Source of the DNA: Peronospora farinosa
Lineage: Eukaryota > Oomycota > Peronosporomycetes > Peronosporales > Peronosporaceae
Length of the DNA: 64,000 nucleotides
Assembly (NCBI GenBank): GCA_947646735.1
Contig: CANTFK010000968.1
Coordinates: 186,001-250,000 of the forward strand
Reading direction: 5' to 3'
Part shown: one piece after another, positions 62,080 to 64,000 of the stretch
Layout of the letters: each line of letters starts with the position of its first letter
Numbering within the stretch: position 1 is the stretch's first letter
The notes under the pieces: generated by a model
Databases searched by the model: none
What the model saw: only the letters and a program-made list of their open reading frames with translations
What the model was told of the DNA's origin: nothing
Program-made: the position numbers and the translations under genes

Positions 62080-64000
62080 TCAGCCTATAAACAAGGCTTC
62101 CGATTCCCATCTAGAAGTCGAGGCTGCTCTTGAACGTGCTGCACAGGCAAGGACAGCTCCAAGTGATATCCAGCAGTCGAACGGTAAACGTTTTGAACGG
62201 ATTAAGGGTTCTGAAATTCCAGGTTCTTGTTCATTCACAGACGGCAACGCGACCGCACCCGATGCCATCGGCGCGTCGAGCACGACGGAAACGCCGATCG
62301 GCCTACGAACCCCTGAATCTGGCATCAAAGCCAGACCGTGAAGCGAAGCTGGACGATATTCTTTTAGCCGCCCGATGTAGAAAGTCGGGTGGAGTAGGGA
62401 CGGCAGTGTGTAAGCATCACCGATCGCCTTCAAAACCTTACATGGACCGATGAAGCGTGGCGAGAGTTTGCTCGCGTCTAGGTTAGTAATCTCTGAATCC
62501 CTTAGACCCTCTGTAGACAAAAAATACACGATCGCCTTCCTCAAACTTGCTCATGTCCTTTCTGCCATGTTTGTCAGCGTTCTCTTTCTGTTGGCCTACC
62601 GCAGATAGTAGTGCGTCGCGTACAAACCGAGTGATGGCTTGACGTTGGAGTATAAACTTCTACACAGCCATGTCATCAATCGGTCGCGCCGACTCAATCG
62701 GCGAGTAGTTGGAAGTAGGCGAAAGCTTACTCGAAAACGGGCCAATTAATGTCTGTGCAGTCCATCGAGCTAACGGGGTGCCACGTCAAGTGGCGTCAAA
62801 ACATCAGTTTACGCCTTGGATCGGGTTGATACATTCGCGCTCAAAAAACCGTGAGCTGCACTCGATTCTTGTTTTATCACCGTCATCCCCCTCCAGAGTG
62901 GAGCCACTAGGTGCCGTAGGTCGCCCCACAGAAAGAAGAGAAGAAATTCGAGGGTGACAATCCGAATACACAAAATATGGTGTCTGCCATGTTGACGGGT
63001 GTACGGCATTATCAGCAAATAGAAAACTGCACTCCAGCTTGTGAATGACGTAACATAAATTCGAAGAACCTCTTCGAGGACTCGGTTTTCGCGCTCGATT
63101 TGACCATCTGTTTCTGAATTGGCCGCTGTCGGCATCTGCAGCTTCTACAGAGACGTTCAAAATGCGGATGTGAATCGAGGATCACGATCCGAAACAATAT
63201 TTTCGGGTAATCCATAATTACGAACTATGCGTCAATAAAGGGCACCGCGGTCTTTGCCGCGGTGATCGTATTTCAAACAGGCAACAGATGTGTCTTCTTG
63301 CTGAATCTGTTGACAAAAACCAGGATACCCTTTCGATCTTGACTATCGGGCGCGAGGCCGAAGATAAAATCCATCGAAGCTGAACGCCAGGGCTCGGCTT
63401 CAATCGGCAATGGTCGCAGGGGAGCTGCGACGATGAATATGGCTTCACTCGTTGGCAGAGTTCGCACGTTAGAATTTAGTTGCGCACTCATGGGGCCAGT
63501 AAAAGTCACGAGATACAGCCGCGAAAGTCTTTCGCAGCCTAAGTGGCCACTAGACGGAGCATCCTGATACTCGTGAATGATTTGAGTACGCAAATCCATG
63601 TCGTTGGCGATCACCGTGCGAGGAGCGTCAAATTGTCGAAGATATACAGAAGCAAGTCTCTATCCAAACTGCATCGTTGAATATGATCACGCTTGCTTCT
63701 TGAAAGAGCTCCCAGTGCACTATCACTGAAAGCACGCAGATAAGCAATTACATCCGGGTAATCTGGATCATTATCGTAAGCCGCGACGATCTCGTTGAAT
63801 AAGCACAGCTCGGGTGTAGCCCCAGTTATATTTGGAGATAAACACATCGAACATCGATCATCATCATCATCATTGTCGTCATTAATCTTCTGATGACCAG
63901 CGCAGTCCGAGGATCGTAGTCGGGACGTCGTGACAGAGCGTCGTCAAGAATAATAGTCTTGACCGGCTTGTAGTGCACGACAAAATTGTACGTGGAAAAG
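62080..64000 (-). pseudogene. Gypsy pol remnant (element D), runs off the window
   Basis: A third minus-strand gypsy element. 64000-63890 reads VVHYKPVKTIILDDALSRRP, the end of RNase H. 63847-63611 is a linker (YLRAFSDSALGALSRSKRDH). 63614-63273 is the integrase start (IIHEYQDAPSSGHLGCERLS, MDFIFGLAPDSQDRKGILVF, VNRFSKKTHLLPV). 63160-62804 holds SETDGQIERENRVLEEVLRI with the third catalytic residue. 62544-62080 is the C-terminal part (LSPRFIGPCKVLKAIGDAYT, LHPTFYIGRLKEYRP). Multiple frame breaks. Closest in style to element C. Confidence 0.75.

Overview
The window looks like nuclear DNA of an oomycete, most likely Peronosporaceae (Phytophthora or a downy mildew). Host genes are compact, with introns of about 50-110 bases. 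Recognisable genes include a three-repeat MYB factor, a leucine-zipper factor with the N-terminal layout of oomycete bZIP/M96-like proteins, secreted lipase-like paralogues and a golgin with a GRAB domain. The rest is dominated by Ty3/gypsy-type LTR retrotransposons. Species cannot be set from the sequence alone.

Layout. 1-5.7 kb: a family of secreted alpha/beta-hydrolase (lipase-like) genes, with two intact tail-to-tail paralogues and one decayed copy, plus a small single-pass membrane protein gene. 6.2-16.9 kb: host genes, mostly on the minus strand: a single-finger C2H2 protein, a golgin-type coiled-coil protein, a double-hotdog acyl-CoA thioesterase with a likely mitochondrial presequence, and a plus-strand 3R-MYB factor. 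I rebuilt the exons of all four. 17.0-26.6 kb: repeat-rich, with a solo LTR next to a C2CD5-like gene fragment, gypsy pol scraps, a 2.8-kb inverted arrangement of LTR arms, and an old plus-strand copy of the retroelement family. That old copy has been hit by a 259-bp TRIM-like element. 26.6-40.7 kb: one complete 14-kb Ty3/gypsy element on the minus strand, with a 4-bp target-site duplication, nearly identical LTRs holding a long GGATCGCG minisatellite, gag, zinc knuckles, protease, RT, RNase H and integrase with chromodomain. It also has a 2.3-kb open frame on the opposite strand between pol and the 3' LTR. 40.8-53.2 kb: host DNA again, with an orphan three-exon gene, gypsy gag debris, a beta-adaptin gene, a bZIP/M96-like gene, unassigned coding-like pieces and a second C2CD5-like pseudogene. 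53.2-64 kb: at least two more decayed gypsy elements on the minus strand, each again accompanied by plus-strand Ser/Arg-rich or basic frames between the pol end and an LTR.

The most notable point is the repeated layout of an antisense accessory frame between pol and the 3' LTR. It starts 45-81 bp from the LTR and runs toward pol. It is clear in the intact element at 26.6-40.7 kb and suggested in two unrelated decayed elements at 53-60 kb and 60-64 kb. Other points are the minisatellite-bearing LTRs whose copy number differs between the two ends of one element, a gag start codon overlapping the primer-binding site, an in-frame UAG between capsid and zinc knuckles, and the TRIM-like insertion.
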